Shown here one piece after another: positions 31,595-44,200 of a stretch of 64,000 bases of DNA. Each line of letters begins with the position of its first letter. The first letter of the stretch is position 1. The notes beneath the pieces are model-generated. The model saw nothing but the letters and a program-made list of their open reading frames with translations, had not been told where the DNA came from and made no database searches. Both the position numbers and the translations under genes were made by a program. This DNA is from Amphibalanus amphitrite (taxonomy: Eukaryota; Arthropoda; Thecostraca; Balanomorpha; Balanidae), in the NCBI RefSeq assembly GCF_019059575.1, contig NW_024881989.1, positions 1 through 64,000 on the forward strand. The letters run 5' to 3'.

Positions 31595-31614
31595 CCATCC
31601 TCAGGACAGACAAA

Positions 31615-31897
31615 TCTGCTTCCTCCACGCCTCTTCCCCTGTTCCGGGCTGGACGGGCAGCGGGCGGCTCCCATTGGAGCGCACAGCAGCTCCCAAGGGA
31701 GTACACCCGTAACCGGGTGCAGTGAGTACCGGGGGCTGGTCTGCCTGTCCTTTGGACGGGCTCAGCCCTGGTGACTCTCTACAGGGTGCCCGCCCAGACC
31801 AATGTCTCCTCCTATGTAATTCCTATCATCCTTCCGGCCCTGAAATGGTCTCGTCAGACCGAAAGTGCCTGACCCAATTCAAAACAAAACAAAACAG
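31615..31897 (+). mobile_element. SINE or LINE-tail repeat, copy 2
   Basis: Second plus-strand copy, ending in a (CAAAA)n tail at 31880-31897; about 80% similar to copy 1 by eye. Confidence 0.65.
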
Positions 31898-32124
31898 AGC
31901 GCTGATCAGACAGCGTCTAGCCGGAGCACGGCGGGTGGTCCACCGTTGGCGCGGTGGGTCCACTATTACGTAGTGCTGGGTAAACTATGGCGACGAGCGC
32001 ACCGCGCCTGATTCGTCGGCGCGCGCCGGGTTTGTCAGCGCGCTGCGTTTGTCAGCGGGCGGCTTATGTGGGCCGGCGGCGCAGCGCGGCGGTTTTTGTG
32101 TCCGCGGAGAGAGCTCGGTGTTGG

Positions 32125-32485
32125 CGCTCCGTGGCGCCTCCGTGAGCTCGGTGTCCGCCGAGAGTCGGTCGGTGTCCGCCGAGAGTCGGCCGGTGTTCGC
32201 CGAGAGTCGGTCGGTGTCCGCCGCACAGAGTCGGTCGGGGGAACAGGGCCAGGCCGGCGTGTGGTGGGAGACTCCGCCGCCGGCACCGGGAGACTCCGCC
32301 GGCACCGGGAGACTCCGCCGGCACCGGGAGACTCTGCCGCCGGCACCGGGAGACTGAGACTCCGCCGGCACCGGAGACTGAGACTCCGCCGGCACCGGGA
32401 GACTGAGACTCCGCCGGCACCGGGAGACTCTGCCGCCGGCACCGGGAGACTGAGACTCCGCCGGCACCGGGAGACTCTGCCGCCC
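32125..32485. repeat. Compound minisatellite
   Basis: 32150-32235 has about 4 units of GTGTCCGCCGAGAGTCGG. 32270-32485 has about 10 units of GCCGGCACCGGGAGACT(GAGACT)CC. Confidence 0.85.
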
Positions 32486-32519
32486 CATTCGCCGGACTCG
32501 CGCGGACAAACGCCCCACT

Positions 32520-33894
32520 CGGGTCACCGCCCGTGGGAGCACAGAATACACAGCCCTTTTACCGAATAGCCTATAATGTCTTTATGTGATAACTTTGGAC
32601 TCAAGAAAAGCATGACATTACTTTTGCCAGCACCGTGTTCCTCTCGTCGAGACGCGAGCAAAGTCGGTAGCAAAGTCGGTGTAGCTATGACGAGCATGCT
32701 AACTTTTTCTGAGATCAAAGGTCACTCAACGTGAGCTGGTGACCTGACCTTGGGAGACATGGGTCTGAAATTTTCACATGTGCAGAAAAGATGCATATGT
32801 AAACGGCTGTAAGCGCCACCATTTTTTCAGGCATCTGCAAAAAACCGCAGGGGGTCCAAACTCCAAACAACCTCCCCGCAGTCCCGTCGCGGCTTAAAAG
32901 TAAAAAATCGTTGTTATAAACATAATTGTTGTAAATACTTTTGATGACTTCGTACGAGTTTAGAGATGTAGGGTCACGGGTGCAATTTATCAACTCAGCA
33001 TGCAACAGAAGACCACTTAATGTTTTGAGAATGCTTAAAAAGACTCTTGCGAAAAAGGTGTTATGCTACATTTCTCATTAACTAATTGACAATACAATAC
33101 AAAGGTATCTAATCCTGGCGATTTCACCTGAACGAAGGGCTCAAGGCCACTGATGTCTGATATTTATAATATATCCGGGAGAAACGTTTCATAACCCCAC
33201 ACATCTTCTCACCGACCAATCAAGGACCATTTCGAGGCGATCGTCTAGTCCGTGGCGGTGGGGCCGGCGAGTGTTTCATGCTGGCAGCGACATGTCCCAT
33301 CTAGATGAGTTTCTTCAGTCAGCAGAGCAGACGGACGGCAGCCCACAAAAAGTCGGGAGATCGGCCGCCTGGGCCGCGGTGAAACCGTGGAGCCACCCGG
33401 CGGCGCGTGTACCGCTCACAGCTGAAATCCCCGACCCCGATCGGAGCCAGGATCTGGGCCCGGGGCGGCCTCACGCCACCAGCGCCGGATCTGGGCCCGG
33501 GGCGGCCACACGCCACCAGCGCCCACCGCGGCACGCGACCGGGCGGCGCGCCGCCGGCGGCGGGTCCCAGAGAAATATTGTATTGGTCAGTCACCTCGAA
33601 TACATGAGGCCTGTCGTGTGTCAAGGCACATACTTCTCTCTATATGTATAGAGAGCCAATAGGTATATATAGAGAGAGAAGTCTGTGGTCAAGGCCATCC
33701 ACGGCCATTCGAGGTCACATGAGCCGTGTACAAAGTTGTCGTGCAAGGGTGCTGCAAAAAAATGCTAAAGAATATATATCCGGTGACGGCAAGTGAGCAT
33801 GGTCTATTTTTTTCCCAAAAAATTGAAGATTGATTAAAGATTGATTATTGAATATTGATGGGGAAAATGTACTGAAAGCTTTATGCTCCCATCT
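32520..33894. other. No gene recognised; TTAA-element-like interior and hairpin
   Basis: 32640-32860 resembles TTAA-element interiors (compare 37310-37390 inverted) and ends in an ACCGCAGGGGG-like stretch. A GC-rich stretch at 33240-33570 repeats GATCTGGGCCCGGGGCGGCC twice. 33625-33685 is a hairpin of CTCTCTATAT/ATATAGAGAG. No coding support. Confidence 0.4.
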
Positions 33895-36800
33895 TTAACC
33901 CTAGAACGCCTAGGGGGGGGGGGTTGTGGGTCTCAGGTTAAATAGGTGCGTGTTCGGAAGAAAGGAAATTACCCACAATGAAAGAACGAAATAAACAGTG
34001 AAACGATGGTTAGATATGGGTTGAAACTGGGAGAAAAACGTGAGAAATAAAACTAGGAACTCGTCGAAATACTCAGCCTCTCTGACACTCCGCGTACGAT
34101 ACTAAATTTATATTTTAACTGAGAGCACGTGCCAAAAGCCATAGAGATCAAAACGAACAGGAAGTAAACGGGGGCGGAACTACACAGCCAAAAATTAAAA
34201 CACTTTTTTACATAATCAAAAACGAATCGAGCATATAGAAACGGCGAAAAGTCAATCTAGAAATTACAACAAATTAAAGCAAGGACAAATATTAAATACG
34301 GTTGAAAACTATAAAACAGAAGTGACGATAATAACGAATTTACAATAATATAAAGCAGGAAAACAAACGTTCATGATAAAATAGTAAACACTGCGCGAGG
34401 CGGCGATTGGCGGCGCAAAGGGCGGCCGGGCTGGGCGGACACGCCGCAGCTAAATTACCGGCGCTAGCGCGCCACACTGCTCCCCCTCTTAGTCGCGGAG
34501 CGCATCACATCACATTACAATTCACAAAAGGGGGCCTGCGCGGTGGTCACCAGTGACCCGGCGGCCGGGAGCGGCGCGACGGCGAGCGGATCGGCGTCCG
34601 GTGGCGGCGGGACTCGACGGCGAGCGGCTCGGCGTCCGGTGGCGGCCAGCAGCTCGTCGGTCCAGGTGGTTGCGGACAGCACCGAGTCCAGGCAGTGTCG
34701 TTCGCAGGTGTGAAGCTGGTACAGGCGGCAGTCATCTTGGGCTGGCAAGTTGGAGGCGATCTGCCAGTGTCGATGTGGTGGCTGGCAGGTATCAGGCAGG
34801 CGTCCGAGGTCTCTCCAGGCTGGAACTGCTCCAAGATGGAGGGGTCGCTGGCACAGGAGAGTCTGGACTGGAGGTGGCTGGTCAGGACTGGTTGACCATG
34901 GGAACGCACCTGGATTGTCTGGGAAGTGGGAAGCACAGTCAACCACAAGACGACAGGAAATGAGCCAGAAGGGGTACAGAGACCTCAGCAACAGCGAACA
35001 TACACTGGAAGGAACAACAGCGGGCCAGGATAGGAAAATAATGGAAAGGTCAACATGAGGAAACAAACGTCAGTCGTCAGGAGTCAGGATGTCTCCTGCA
35101 CTCGAAGAATGAGGCGGTCTTCAGGTCGTTCATCTGTGGTTCAGATGGCGTGCAGGTCGGTGACGTCCACAGTGACGGCGTTGACTGGTGTCCCAGCAGC
35201 TGAGGCAGTCAACTGGTAGTCAACCGGCGGAGCTCCTGCCAGGTGCGGCTTGACAGAGGCCCCAGGAGAGGCGGCTGCGTCCTGCGCGGCAGGGTCGTCA
35301 TCCTGTGCAGCAGGGTCGTATCGACTTATTGCTGGTCGCCTCTCTCGTCCTGCTGCTGGTGCTGGTTGACGGCGGGGGGCTGCTCAGCGGAAGTGCGAGA
35401 CAGCTGGTTTGTCAGGCTGCACGCGGGTGCGAAAACAGCACCAACAGCAGAAGGCAGGGCCAGGGACTCAGCCACAAGCACATCATCAGAGTGAGGCATG
35501 ACGAGTAGGTAGGCAAGGTCAAGGTTAGCAACAAAAAGCACAAAAAAATGGCAACAAAAGCACAGGATATATCAACAGGTTAAACTCATCACTTCAAATC
35601 ACGTCGGGGTCACCAGAATGTGGGTCTCAGGGTAAATAGGTGCGTGTTCGGAGGAGAGGAAATTACCCACAATGAAAGAACGAAATAAACAGTGAAACGA
35701 TGGTTAGATATGGGTTGAAACTGGGAGAAAAACGTGAGAAATAAAACTAGGAACTCGTCGAAATACTCAGCCTCTCTGACACTCCGCGTACGATACTAAA
35801 TTTATATTTTAACTGAGAGCACGTGCCAAAAGCCATAGAGATCAAAACGAACAGGAAGTAAACGGGGGCGGAACTACACAGCCAAAAATTAAAACACTTT
35901 TTTACATAATCAAAAACGAATCGAGCATATAGAAACGGCGAAAAGTCAATCTAGAAATTACAACAAATTAAAGCAAGGACAAATATTAAATACGGTTGAA
36001 AACTATAAAACAGAAGTGACGATAATAACGAATTTACAATAATATAAAGCAGGAAAACAAACGTTCATGATAAAATAGTAAACACTGCGCGAGGCGGCGA
36101 TTGGCGGCGCAAAGGGCGGCCGGGCTGGGCGGACACGCCGCAGCTAAATTACCGGCGCTAGCGCGCCACAGGGTTGTATCAACCCCCCCTGAGGTTTTTT
36201 CGAAGTGCACGCTAAACGGCTTGTCGTAGCGGGCTGAAATTTTCAATACCCTCTGGGGCAACCTTTGCGCATCTTTTGCCGAAAAAAAATTGATCGGGTC
36301 ATGTCACGTCACGGAGTTATGACGTCATAAGAGGTACAGCCTCCGGCCGACAGTTACCAAACGTGTGCGCCGAATCCCTAGGTTTTCTGCCGGTGATACC
36401 CACATTGTTTGATGGATCATGATGAAACTTCCCATGCATGTTGGGGCAAGCATTGGCTATCGTGTGGTGCAAGAATTAACCGGGTCAGGTCAGGTCACGG
36501 AGCTATGACGTCACAAAAGGAACAGCGTCCGGTACTATTTTTGAAAAGCGCCCGAACCACTATTTTGCTAATTCTTGTCACCTCAATGGGAATATGCAGC
36601 AATATTAGCTTCTATAGGGAGCAAATGGACCTCCCAAATCCAAAAATACAATCAGATTTCAAAAATTTAAATTTTGATTTTTCGAATTTCTGCCGCCGAC
36701 TGTGACCTTGCCGACTTCCGGCGCTCCCAACGCGCCATTTTTAGAGCTAGGGAAACGAAATACATACCAAACGATAGAGAATTGATCAAGGAACACGATA

Positions 36801-37091
36801 GTGAAGGTTTCAAGTCGATATCTCCCACCGTTTTGCCGCAATCGCCGCGGAAAGTTGAAAAAGTTTGATTTTTTTCGGAAAATTTGACCTTTGACCGGTC
36901 ATAAGTAGGTCAAATGTTGACCTAGGACCAAAAAATATACCACCAATCGCGAGATCTCGTTGAGAGCAATCCGTTGGTTTTTTCCGCTAAGCTCTACGAC
37001 CTTCCGTTTCGAAACGCCAGGGGGGGGTCGTAACAACCCCCCCCCCTGGTCGTTCGTGTTATGAGAAATGGCCTGGTCGTGCGAGGGTTAA
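33895..37091 (+). mobile_element. TTAA element family A, split by an LTR retrotransposon
   Basis: Left end TTAACCCTAG plus G-run at 33895-33924; right end GCGAGGGTTAA at 37081-37091. Removing the LTR element (33925-36170 and one copy of GGGT) leaves about 950 bp that aligns with 2561-3518 throughout, including the G-run/C-run hairpin the insertion cut in two. Confidence 0.85.
33925..36170 (-). mobile_element. Nonautonomous LTR retrotransposon, gypsy-like, young
   Basis: Two 552 bp LTRs (33925-34476 and 35619-36170) start TGTGGGTCTC and end GCGCGCCACA on the plus strand. They differ at only a few positions near one end. The 4 bp GGGT is duplicated at 33921-33924 and 36171-36174. Orientation is minus: next to the upstream LTR is TGGTGACCCCGACGTGAT (35615-35598 read on minus), a tRNA-type primer site. 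Next to the other LTR is AAGAGGGGGAGCAG, a polypurine tract (34490-34477). The 1.14 kb interior has no protease, reverse transcriptase or integrase; short open frames there are not recognised. It depends on another element for movement. Confidence 0.88.
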
Positions 37092-38038
37092 GCGTTCGGA
37101 AGTTGTCGTGAATATTTGTCACGGGGGGGGGGGTCGAAAAGTGCACCCCGAGCCTGCAAACTAAGCATGGGTAACTTTTGACCCTCGCCGGGTCGGGGGG
37201 AGGGGATGTTCGGACATCCACCCCCGAGGTGTTTCGCAGAATTCGCCGTTGTACATCTGTTCATGCATCTTTTTTTGCACATGTTATAAAACAAAAATCA
37301 GACTCAGGTCGTTCGAGGTCAGGCCACGGCACAGCAAGTGGCCTCACTTCAGAAAAGGTTGGAATGCTCGTCATAGCTACATCGACTGAACGATCGCCTT
37401 GAAACTTTCAGTGTTTGATATGTTTGATGAGAGTAACAAATATGTTCAAAACGATCAAACGATCGGAATTTTACATCGGTGACCAAAGGTCAGGTCAATT
37501 TCGCGCCCTCTCCATGAGGTCACGATGGGAGAAAATTGAAAAGCGCTTTTTGTAATGAAACTTCATTCTAAATACTCTCAAACATCGGGTTGCCGGTAGA
37601 GTTGACACACTGAATCGGAAACTGCACCCGTGACCCTCCTTATGCCTCTGAGGTCATAGGTCATAACAGGTCCCCAGCAGTTTTTGGCAATAAGCTTTGC
37701 TAGAGATATACTAATATGTGTTCACTAAAAATTGAGACAAAGTTTAGTAGGCTGCCTACCTTCGGTAAAAATGTATCGATTCAAACAAACGAGGTATCAT
37801 TCCACTGCGCATTGTATCTGCTGCAAGCTGTAGAGCGTTAACAGATTTGTGTGATTGCTATCGGTCCTTTTTTGGACATTTGTTTGGAAGCGTCGTCAAA
37901 GGCTCTGGCACGGTTGGGCCGTGCCTTTGGCCAATTTATGGCGGTCACGAGCTTTAAGTTGATCTTTTGTATGACATTTAAAGACACCACCATACGTTAT
38001 GGCCTTCGACAAAGCACATGAGATGCTCATTTGTTACA
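37092..38038. mobile_element. Diverged TTAA-family fragment
   Basis: Starts near 37170 with TGACCCTCGCCGG, a G-run/C-run hairpin and GAGGTGTTTCGCAG, like the left ends of complete copies. The right end is not seen before the next element at 38039. No gene. Confidence 0.5.
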
Positions 38039-39224
38039 TTTAACCCTCGCCCCGTTGGGGGGGTCAATTTGCCCCCCCCCCCTGTGGTTTTTCCTAAATA
38101 GCAAGAAAACGGCGGCGCGCAGCGATTTTCAGTACCTTCCCGGGCATTAATTTGACACCTTCACACCAAATTTCAAGTCTTAGGTCACCTTAGGTCAGGA
38201 GTTATTGATGTCAAACTGAGGTCATGTTCGAGCAAAAATGAGCAAAAAACATGCAATATTGAAACGCTCACCAAATCTACAGTTACCAAGCAATTTCAAA
38301 GTTCTTTATATGTTCTAGTAGACAAAAAGCGGCGCTACAAAACTGCTATCTCGGATTTTCAAAATTTTGGGTTTTTGACCCCCAAAAATTCAAAAAATTG
38401 ATTTTTTAGAAAAACTAAAAAAATCCAAATAATTTTCCGAATTTCGAAAAAACAGAATATATGTGATAGTCCCTGCGCTCTTCTATATACATACCAAATT
38501 TCAGATCGATATCTCGTTTTTGGCCAAGTTATTGCGAAAAAAAAACTGTTCAAAAATGATGACGTCAAATTTTTGAACTCAATTTTTAGCGATTCTAGAC
38601 CACGTAGGGCAAAACAAAGACCACCATTGAACTCTCCGTGACGAGCTGCATCGAATCGATACCCATTTTATGCAAAAATATCAACTTTGAAATTTGAACT
38701 AATTTGACCTCACTTTGACCTGACCTTGACCTGACCTTGACCAAAACGTGACCTAAGCTGGCCCCAAAGGCTACCTGACTCACATAATCGTATTTGTCAT
38801 GTAAAATAGACCATAAAAACATGTATCACACGACACTTTCATATTGTGACCTACCAGTGACCTGACCTCTGTGACCTGACCTGGTATCAGTGAACTCAAA
38901 TAGCAAAATATGTGTTTGAAGAACATTTCCCCATCGATGATTTTCAATGAAATGCATTTTACTCGATTTTACAAGTTACAACGCATTTCTTGAAATGTCT
39001 GTAAACGGTGAAAATTCGACCTTTGACCTGACCTGTGACGTCATCGGTTTGACCTAGGTGAATAAAATTGGGTCACAAGGTAGTTCCCTGATAGGGCTAT
39101 CCAACACCGTTTGCCGCTTGTCGCTAGGTTGCGTGGTTCTCGAGATCTTAGGGGGTGGGCCAATTTGCCCCCCCCCCCCCAACAGGGCGCGTTGCTCGGC
39201 AGAGTCCAACGGGGCGCGGGTTAA
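38039..39224 (+). mobile_element. TTAA element, family C, complete
   Basis: TTAA at both edges; 18 bp terminal repeats TTAACCCTCGCCCCGTTG and, inverted, TTAACCCGCGCCCCGTTG (one difference). Hairpins GGGGGGGTCAATTTGCCCCC (38057-38090) and GGGTGGGCCAATTTGCCCC (39151-39180). 1186 bp, noncoding, many TGACCT words near 38706-38755 and 38850-38885. Confidence 0.85.
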
Positions 39225-41117
39225 GCATGATTTGTTGTCCTTGAATAATCCGGGCTTTTTCTGATGTGTTTTGGCTCATTCTTGATCATTGCGTATTTGC
39301 CTCTATTGCTTTATGTAGTTCCCGGTCGATTCGATAAACCATTTCCGCCGTTTGTAACTCATCCCAGCCTCAGGTGAAAACCGGCCCGGCGCGGGTGAAA
39401 CAAATAGAAAGTCACAGAAAGTCTGTTGGGCATAAGAAAGCCAGCTTTGAAAGGTTTTTTAGAAATGGAAACTTTTTTTGGGAGACCCCTACCCCGCAGC
39501 ACCCCATGCCTCTGCTCTTGATCCGCTAGTGCCGCCGATTTCTTCCTTCAGCCGCGGGCGGGCATTTTGCTTACCAATGCTGCATAACGCCAGACAACCT
39601 CGGCTTACTTCGGCGCCACTCATAAGCTGTGTCGAACATACCCAATGTGACGCTTTGGATTGGAAACTTGCTTCCCGAATCTCTCTGCGGCGAGAGATGG
39701 CACCGCCTATGCGGCACCTGTTTCAAAACGCCTCGCGATATCCACCGGTCATTGCCATGGGCTCTGCCCGCTTGACCGGTACGTTCTGCCCGAGTTAGCT
39801 GCTTGAGCAGCTACGCCACCTGCCTTCCCTCCTCCTTCGCCGTGTTTGAAGTGCTTACAACATACCCAGGCATTTAGGCAATACATGAACCCATTACCAA
39901 CACGGTGCCTTTGCCAGCCCGAGCGAGGATTATCGCATTCACAGCGTATTCTATTCGGCTTCTGGAGCCGCAGTGGAGCGGTGGTCTTCAAACCTTTCCA
40001 TCCGATGGCCTCTGTCTGTCAGTTCATGTCCCGTGTCTGGGAGTTGATGTCCAGTCTAAAACACGCTGTCCATTCATTTGCCAGAGAATGTCAAGTCTGG
40101 GAGTTGATGTCCAGTCTAAAACAATTGATTTCCACTGTCATGTGCAGTTGATTTCCAGTCTAGGGCAGTTGGTTTCCACTGGCACTGTCAGACAGTTGAT
40201 GTTCAGCGACGGACAGTTGATGTCCAGTCTAGGGCAGTCGATGTCCATTCTCTGGCATATGATGACCAGCTATAGGGCAGTTGATGTCCACTGTCTCCCA
40301 GTTGATATCCATTGTCTGATGCCCACTGCCGGTCAGCTGGTGTCCAGTGTCGGTCAGCTGATATCCAGTGTCGGTCAGCTGATGTCCACTGCCGATCAGC
40401 TGATGTCCAGTGTCGGTCAGCTGCTGTCCACTGCCAGTCAGCTGATGTCCATTGTCCAGTGCCGGTCGGTTGCTGTCCAGTGTTGGGTCCGTGTGCTGTA
40501 GCCGGTGAAACCCGGCCACGGCCCGCGGCTGGGAGTGACGTCACGGCCTCCCGCTGCCACCGGACCCGGCCGGGACCGTCACCATTGGACAGTCCGGAGA
40601 GAAGGAGAGCCGGGCGAGCGTCACAGGTGGACAGTACGGAGGGAAGGAGAGCCGAGAGAGGGTCCAACACTGCCCGCACCGCGAGCACCGACTGCGGACT
40701 GAGACGGACCGAGGCGGACCGAGGCGGACTGAGGCGGACTGAGACGGACTGAGACGAACCGAGGCGAACTGAGGCGGACTGAGGCGGACTCGGGCTCAGT
40801 GTGACAGCGGACAGATTCAGTGGAGAGCGACTGGACGGCCGCAGCGACCCGAGTTGCACAGCCCGAGACTGACCCGACGGACTGAGAGCGCGGACTGAGA
40901 CTGGTCCGAGAGACTGAGAGCGCGGACTGAGTTTGACCACGAGCGAGGCGCCCAGCGCAGCAGAGCCAATCAGGGGTCGGTGAGCCGAGTGGCGGTGGCA
41001 GACCGCCTCCGACCGTCGGCCCTCCACCGTCCGTCGCTGCCCGGCAGTGTCCGGCAGTGTCCGCTGTCCGGTGCTGTCCGGTGCTGTCCGCTGCCCGGCA
41101 GTGTCCACTGTCCGGCC
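39225..41117. other. 5' flank of the DM4/12-like gene, minisatellite-rich
   Basis: 39440-39990 is unassigned. 40020-40500 has GTTGATGTCCAGTCTRGGRCA and GTCAGCTGATGTCCACTGCCG units. 40680-40800 has GGACTGAGGCGGACTGAGAC units. 41035-41110 has GTCCGGCAGTGTCCGCT units running up to the start codon, presumably 5' UTR. A promoter is expected near 40900-41050, but no core element is certain. Confidence 0.5.
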
Positions 41118-41279
41118 ATGCGGCGGTGCGTGGCGCGCTCCGCGGCGCTGCTGGCCGCCGCGCTGGTCGCGCTGGTGACGCCCGGCGGCGCCAGCGTGCC
41201 CGTCCAGCTGCTGCCCTTCATCAACTACTACGAGGTCTACCTGGAGCCGTACTCCGGACTGACACAAAAACTGCGCGGC
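41118..41279 (+). CDS. DM4/12-like secreted protein, exon 1 (signal peptide)
   Basis: 54 codons from ATG 41118 to GGC before donor GTAAGT, phase 0. Residues 1-26 are a signal peptide (MRRCVARSAALLAAALVALV), with cleavage likely after GGAS or nearby. The mature start has LPFINYYEVYLEPYSGL. It joins in phase to exon 2 at 56181 across a 14.9 kb intron that contains the receptor gene and several transposons. A sister exon lies at 797-943. Confidence 0.75.
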
Positions 41280-44200
41280 GTAAGTACTAGTACGTCCGGA
41301 CGCACAGACTGCACCGCTTAAATCCGTACCTATTTACATATCATGTCGACGGCTTGGCGCGCTATTCGGGTCCCACCTGCCCAGGACACCGGTCCATGAA
41401 CCAGCTCTGAGTTCCCAATTACTACTTTATATAGAGGAGGCACAGGATTCAGCGCCGAGGCTGAGAGCACCGGCAGCGGATTGTCGGCGGCTCTCTGCCT
41501 GATGAGCTATGTCAGCCACCGGGTACCGGGGAGTCCCGCGGGCCGGCTCACAGAAAAAAACCTCCTCTCCGTTACAGACGTTGTACAGTTATAGGTAGTT
41601 ATAGGTTATCTCTCTGAAAGGGTCTGCACTCCTGTCAGATTGTATGGTTTATACGCCACATGCTCCTATTGAAACAGCTGCGGGCGCCGGCGGCGGAGCT
41701 TTTTGTTGATTCCGCTCCATTTCAGTGATTATATCCGTTTTATTTGTATCACGGGTCAATGCGTCAGCGGCTCAGGGCGGTGTGATCTACTCTGTCCCAC
41801 CGCGGCGTGTCCCACCGCCGCCCTCTGTCCCACCGCGGTCCCTCTGTCCCACCGCGGGCCCTCTCTCCCACCGCGGGCCCTCTGTCCCACCGCGCTGTGA
41901 AACCCTCTGTCCCACCGCGGTTCCGCTGTCCCACCGCGGTCCCTCTGTCCCACCGCGGCGTGAGCCCCTCTGTCCCACCGCGGTCCCTCTGTCCCACCGC
42001 GGCGTGAGCCTCTCTGTCCCACCGCGGCGTGAGCCCCTCTGTCCCATCGCGGTCCCTCTGTCCCACCGCGGCGTGAGCCTCTCTGTCCCACCGCGGCGTG
42101 AGCCCCTCTGTCCCATCGCGGTCCCTCTGTCCCACCAAACGTCTGTGGTGGGGGCTCACTCTAGCGTCTCTGAGCAGTGCGACTCAGAGGAGGCAGTCTG
42201 TAGACCGCACAGTCTGATGTCTGAGTAGTGACGCTCAGAGGCGGCAGTCTGTGGACACTGGCGGATCCAGGCTTGCGTTTTGGGGGGGGGGGGCAACTCA
42301 TGCAGGAGCCAAACCTAGGGTACCCCAAATCCTGTTTTCTCATCGGATTTAGGCCACTTATTTTTCGTCACAGCCCTGACACTATGCATTTTTTTTAACT
42401 AAAAAGAAAAATATATAAATGGTAGCCCACCCGACCCATGCCTTTATATTACTTTGTAAACACTTACCATTGTTTTTATCGACCAGTTAAAGGGACCCTC
42501 CCACCTTAACATTAGATTTGAGCTGAGATAGCCAAAATGGGGTCCCTGGCTCACAATTACCGGTTTCGGCACGCACTCACAACATCGAGAAATGCCTTAA
42601 ATCGGAAATATTGAATTTCAAAATTGCAGCATTTTGATTCAGAGGGGCTAATGCTTTTGGATACCCCTCTGAATGTGTGACGTTAGCGGAGATCTAATGA
42701 TTTTTAATATTTTACTAAAACGTTTGGTAGCATGCGGTGGTATAGGCTGCTTTGCGCGCAACAAATGCCGCACTTTCGAATAAAGTCGCTAGGAACAGCA
42801 GCGGATATCCCAAAAAGTAAACAAAAATAAAAGTCTAATCTCTTGAAAACCGGTGAATATTTTTCGATAAAATTTGGTAGATATTCGTTTTCGCCCTTTC
42901 TGAAACTAGCGACATCACTTTCATGCCAATTCATTAACTTTTTTGAAGGTGGGAGGGTCTCTTTAACCCGCTTCGAATCAGTGCTTGGGTCCCTTTGCGG
43001 GCCGAGAGGTGGTAAAACAGCCCTGTCTAACTCGGCTCCTGGGCCACGCCCTGATTGAACTATGTTTCATTATCGTTTGGGGGAGGGGGAAAACGGGCCA
43101 CTTTAGGCCTCTGGGAAGGGGCATGGCCCTAAATGCCCCCTCCCTGGATCCGCCAGTGTAAGAAGAGACCATTGGAGCTGCAGTTGGGTACCTCAGACAT
43201 CAGGGTACGCCCTCAGATGTATGCATAGGACTCGCATGGAGACCTCTTATGCTATAGTTTACTGAAAGGACCCAAAGGAGCCTGTCTATATGGGCTCCCG
43301 GAGATAGACGTGGGCCCTCAGGAGCCCGCCAGAGCCCCAATGAGGGATAAGTGAGGGATACCAAGTGCCTGCAATTGCATATTGCATAAGCCATAACGCC
43401 TTTACAGATCAATATATTATGCATCAGTGGCAGATCCAAGGGGGGCCACATGGGTCATGACCCCCTTGGTGCCCGGGGGCACCACAGGCCTGTCAGGGGC
43501 ACCACCGGCCTAGTAGGGGCACCACCAGCCCGCCAGGGGCACCACAGGCCTAGCAAGGGCACCACGGGCCTGTGAGGGGCCCCACAGGCTTGTCAGGGGC
43601 ACCCCAGGTCTGTCAGGGGCACCATGGGCCTGTCAGGGACACCAGAGGCCTAGCAGGGGTACCACAGGCCTTACAGGGGCACCACCGGCCTTGCAGGGGC
43701 ACCTTGGGCCTGTCAGGGGCACCACAGTCCTGTCAGGGCCCAGGGGCACCAGCGGCCTAGCAGGGGCACCACCGGTCTAGCAGGGGCACCATTGGCCTGT
43801 CAGGGGCCCCACCAGCCTCGCAGGGGGCACCACCGGCCTCGCATGCATCACGGCATCACGCAGGGGCACCTTGGGCCTGTCGGGGGCATCACGGGCCTGT
43901 TGGGGGTACTTTAGGCTTGTCGGGGGCACCACAGTCCTGTCAGGTCCCAGGGGCATCAGCAGCCTAGCAGGGGCACCCTAGGCCCGCCAGAGGTACAGCC
44001 CACCGCTAAAGTAATGTAGGGTTTTACCAAACTCAACGGTTGGCTTTGACTGGCGATTGTTTAATGCGAAGTGATTGAAAAGAAGATGTCAATAGCTAAA
44101 GTTGCAGCTGCAAGGGTGACGATACATATAAGCTACATTCAAAGTTTCATTGTAGTCTGGCTAATCGTTCCTAAGCTTCAGAAGCAGAACATACCCATGA

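Noticed and set aside
34515-35066. 183-codon minus-strand frame inside the LTR element as a gag gene
   Set aside because: No nucleocapsid knuckle or protease motif; open frames in the interior are not distinguishable from chance.
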